A stretch of DNA of 7,122 bases from CAYMNU01 sp964391885 (GTDB lineage: Archaea > Altiarchaeota > Altiarchaeia > JAFGQM01), in the NCBI GenBank assembly GCA_964391885.1, contig CAYMNU010000051.1, positions 1-7,122 of the forward strand. Direction: 5' to 3'. The position numbers and the translations under genes are program-made. Below, in pieces: positions 4,342 through 7,122 of the stretch (the stretch's first letter is position 1; every line of letters begins with the position of its first letter). Below the pieces are notes generated by a model that made no database searches, had not been told where the DNA came from, and saw nothing but the letters and a program-made list of their open reading frames with translations.

Positions 4342-4344
4342 ACG

Positions 4345-7122
4345 ATGGGGAAAATACGTGCCATACTTGTATTGGCGGTTTTACTTGTGAGCAGCTTTCC
4401 GGTGGGCCTAGCGCAGGAGACTCCCACCGAAGTCGATGAAACTCCTATTGTCAGTTCAGACCCTAGTCCCAGTCCAGACCCTAGTCCAGGCACAAGCGGC
4501 GAAACAGTTTCCTTCGACTGCGGCATAGGGAAGCTCACGCATACTGATGTGCAAAGCATAGTCAACAACATATATGGTGATGGCTTCCAAAGTCGCTTCG
4601 ACGTCTCGCCCGGGCCCGGCAGAAGCCTGGAGGAGAATGTCGAGGAAGTAATGTCAAAGACTCCACAGGAAATAATGGATGACCACGAGAGAAGCACCAA
4701 CCCCAACGCTCCAGGGGCCAACATCAGCGAGGGCGAGATTGCCACTGCCGACGGGAATCGAAAATACAACTTCAACACTGGCTGCCAAAGCTGCGATTAT
4801 TTCCCCTTCACGTCGGGAACCGACACACCTTACCTCGCATGTACTAAGGGTATTACAACCCGTGTAAGCTACTGCAAGGATGATGTTTCTGAGTGCACAC
4901 CCCAAATAGGCGAGAACAACACGCTTCTTGGTGATGCTGCAGAAGGGATAGGCTCGCTTTTCGGTGGCGGTCCCGACCACGACCAGCTGCTTGCCATAGA
5001 CGATTTCAAGTTCTTCCAGAGGAACGGGGCATACTCGCCGACAAGCTTCAACTCACTGATATATTCCAATACCCAGAAGTTCTACGACAACTGGCTGCCG
5101 GTTGCGACGGTCATATCTATAATACTGCCTTCGCCGTTGAGTGCAGTGGGGCGGCAAAAGATAAAGAGGTGGGGCGGACAGGTATCGGACTGGTTCCACT
5201 CCTTAGGCAAAAGGGCGGATGTGGGTGTGGATACAGTCAGCATGTCGCGTTATGCAGGGGGCAACATGGTTGCAAGCAGTAAGACTATTTCTAATTCCTT
5301 GGTAGTCTCACCATCTGAAATGGCTCGCGGAGTCGGGGCAACGCCCGCCGTGGCAATGGACCCAACAGCATTTGATGCTGCCCTTAGAGCCACGAAGGAG
5401 CAGAACGATTTGGCCCTGAGGGCATATGCCGACGTGACATCGAGGATGCAGACAGATGCGCTCAAAGGCCTAACTCCAGATACTTATAACCTAAACGCTT
5501 TCCAGCAACAATTCAATGAAATCGCAAGTGCTGCAGCCCAGAAGGGCAGCAAAGTAGATCCGGGAGATGCAAGAAAGCTGCTTGACAACTATTATACTAT
5601 AAATGTCAAGAATGCCAATGCTGCTAATCTCAAGGCGCAGATACTGCGGAAGAATGAATTAGGTACAATAAGCGCAGATCAGATGCAACAGCTTTTGAAG
5701 GGCGTTGGTTTGAAGCCTGGCTATATAACCGAAGCTTCCGACATCCTAAGGCTGGCCGGCAATCCTGCCACAGAGCCGCAGGCAGTTAGTAGGCTTAGCT
5801 CGCTACTAACCGAGGCTGGTTTCACAACAAAGGCGACACGGGAGACTTCGTCAGAAGTTGCACAGAGAATAATTGCCGACTATAAGATTGAGCTTGTCAC
5901 ACGGAGCCATGACGATGCCCTCAAGGCGGTTGCCGACAGTCTCAATCACTGGGATATCGGCCAAAGCGAGCTAGAGTTGATTTTAGGTGGCAAGAAGTCA
6001 CCTGAATTCTATTCCGGGATTGCCGAAAGTCTGATACGGGAGGGGGATGTAGCAGCCGCCAATTTCAAGCAGCTTGGTCACATAACGGCCGCGCAGGAAG
6101 GGCTTTTCAAGAGGCTGGGCAGGGTTATGATTGGCCAGACAACAACCCGGGGGCAAAGGGTCACGCGGGCCCTTTTCGAGCTTGGTATAGTATATCCCAC
6201 CGCATTCGCCCCGGCGGCGAACACAGTAGGTGCACAGCAGATTGTGTTTTCGATAGGACAGTCTGCCAAAAATCCCGCTAATATAGAGGAGTATCTCAAA
6301 GGCGAACCGCCGTATTTGGAAATACTCACGAACCAGCGATCCTACCTAAGCGGATGGCAGCACATACTCAGCGTCATACGTGTACCCGAAGTCGTCGACC
6401 GTTGGTTCACCTTCCTCCAGTGGCGCTGGTCGGGAGATCCTGAGAAACCTCAGGAAGTGACCTACGAGGAGATGTGCCGGGGAGATGGCAATGCAGTAAA
6501 AGATACCATATGGACATTCAGGACTGGCAAGGGCGACGATCGATTGGTCCTCACAGACGGCACGCTTCGGGTAGCCATATCGGGCAAGGGCCCGATGATA
6601 ATAGAGTCGCAGGGCACTGCGCATAGCTACACTACTGAAAAAGAGCGCAGTGAATGTCAAGTAGATATAATCGTAAAGACGCACGGAGTCGATATAGTAG
6701 CCCAAATCTGGAGCAGCAAGGGTGTTTCATTAGATGCACTTTCTGATTTAATGGGTTCACTAACCGGAAGGCGCTCTCCCCAGATGGTCCAAAGTGGGGG
6801 TGACGGCATACGATTTGACGATTATATAAACCTGCCTGAGGGCGAAACGCGCTGTTCCATGTTTTCTTTAGAGGGCTTCGACGAATTCTTTAGCTCCGCC
6901 GGCTTCGGCCTGCTCGCGCAGTCTATACCCTTGATGGATCTCGCTACTATGCCGTTCCTAGCTTATTATATCAGCGAGTGCCGCGACACGGATTATTGGG
7001 TGCATTTAATGGTCGATACTGAGCAGGATGGCATGAGTATAATCAATGATCTCTTTAACCAGACTCAGACTACGATAAGCTCTGCAATAGGTGGCTCAGG
7101 AGAAACACAACCAGCAATTGTG
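4345..7122 (+). CDS. Large exported, membrane-linked protein, at least 926 aa (3' end beyond window)
   Basis: 926 codons are open from the ATG to the right edge. Residues 1-23 are a signal peptide with cleavage likely after G-L-A. Residues 24-53 are an acidic linker with tandem D-P-S-P-S-P. About 55-249 is a domain with six cysteines (59, 147, 150, 166, 177, 184), including C-x-x-C at 147-150. Residues 250-268 (starting W-L-P-V-A-T-V-I-S-I-I-L) are a transmembrane helix, followed by basic R-Q-K-I-K-R-W. About 270-610 is mainly helical, polar and cysteine-free. Weakly hydrophobic stretches lie at 613-637 and 853-876. About 700-926 appears rich in beta strands, with cysteines at 711, 771, 837 and 879. 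I recognise no family. A cell-envelope or surface machine component is the simplest reading, acting with the small membrane protein 3 bp upstream. A weak AGGA lies 10 nt before the ATG. Confidence 0.88.
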   Translation, partial: MGKIRAILVLAVLLVSSFPVGLAQETPTEVDETPIVSSDPSPSPDPSPGTSGETVSFDCGIGKLTHTDVQSIVNNIYGDGFQSRFDVSPGPGRSLEENVEEVMSKTPQEIMDDHERSTNPNAPGANISEGEIATADGNRKYNFNTGCQSCDYFPFTSGTDTPYLACTKGITTRVSYCKDDVSECTPQIGENNTLLGDAAEGIGSLFGGGPDHDQLLAIDDFKFFQRNGAYSPTSFNSLIYSNTQKFYDNWLPVATVISIILPSPLSAVGRQKIKRWGGQVSDWFHSLGKRADVGVDTVSMSRYAGGNMVASSKTISNSLVVSPSEMARGVGATPAVAMDPTAFDAALRATKEQNDLALRAYADVTSRMQTDALKGLTPDTYNLNAFQQQFNEIASAAAQKGSKVDPGDARKLLDNYYTINVKNANAANLKAQILRKNELGTISADQMQQLLKGVGLKPGYITEASDILRLAGNPATEPQAVSRLSSLLTEAGFTTKATRETSSEVAQRIIADYKIELVTRSHDDALKAVADSLNHWDIGQSELELILGGKKSPEFYSGIAESLIREGDVAAANFKQLGHITAAQEGLFKRLGRVMIGQTTTRGQRVTRALFELGIVYPTAFAPAANTVGAQQIVFSIGQSAKNPANIEEYLKGEPPYLEILTNQRSYLSGWQHILSVIRVPEVVDRWFTFLQWRWSGDPEKPQEVTYEEMCRGDGNAVKDTIWTFRTGKGDDRLVLTDGTLRVAISGKGPMIIESQGTAHSYTTEKERSECQVDIIVKTHGVDIVAQIWSSKGVSLDALSDLMGSLTGRRSPQMVQSGGDGIRFDDYINLPEGETRCSMFSLEGFDEFFSSAGFGLLAQSIPLMDLATMPFLAYYISECRDTDYWVHLMVDTEQDGMSIINDLFNQTQTTISSAIGGSGETQPAIV

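Noticed and set aside
4338..4980. Minus-strand open frames opposite the start of the giant gene
   Set aside because: They lie opposite a signal peptide and Cys-rich domain in good reading frame. They have no ribosome site or promoter and look like antisense shadows.
6346..6705. A 119-codon minus-strand frame inside the giant gene
   Set aside because: No supporting start signals or recognisable motifs. The plus-strand frame is continuous through it.

Overview
The window looks like a chromosomal segment from an archaeon, probably of the DPANN kind. The strongest evidence is an archaeal-subfamily YchF/Obg-like GTPase, which has a complete G1-G4 motif set, a four-cysteine insert after switch I and a C-terminal TGS domain. 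T-rich TATA-like boxes also lie 28-31 nt before several start codons, as in leaderless archaeal genes, and the small proteins show archaeal-style membrane-anchored architectures. The phylum cannot be fixed from the sequence alone. Both end genes are cut by the window.

Bases 1-1960 (minus strand) hold three separately transcribed genes for single-pass membrane-anchored proteins. Each has a hydrophobic N-terminal anchor, a Pro/Ala-rich linker (short or absent in the truncated first gene) and an extracytoplasmic domain that opens with an I/V-x-C motif. The first also carries a cytoplasmic CxxC...CxxC zinc ribbon. The second and third share C-terminal signatures and look like diverged paralogues. 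Both of these have a Shine-Dalgarno sequence, an identical 15-nt promoter element and a bacterial-looking hairpin/T-tract terminator.

Bases 1960-3309 (plus strand) hold ychF, preceded by an unusual leader. About 70 bp is tandemly reiterated so that the ATGCAAATC of the ychF start codon appears three times. The first two copies each form a nested hairpin with compensated stem changes. The right arm of a hairpin is perfectly complementary to the ychF start region, so a start-codon sequestering switch is possible. This is the most interesting structure in the window.

Bases 3310-3988 hold an overlapping AbrB-type antitoxin / PIN-domain toxin pair (VapBC-like), with a perfect 7-bp inverted repeat between its TATA-like box and the antitoxin start codon.

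Bases 4020-7122 hold a two-gene operon. A 97-aa three-helix membrane protein is followed 3 bp later by a very large secreted or membrane protein (at least 926 aa, no stop in the window). The large protein has a signal peptide, an Asp-Pro-Ser linker and one clear transmembrane segment. Its cysteines are confined to the N- and C-terminal flanks. Neither gene belongs to a family I recognise. No rRNA, tRNA, CRISPR array or insertion sequence was seen, and no gap between genes exceeds about 220 bp.
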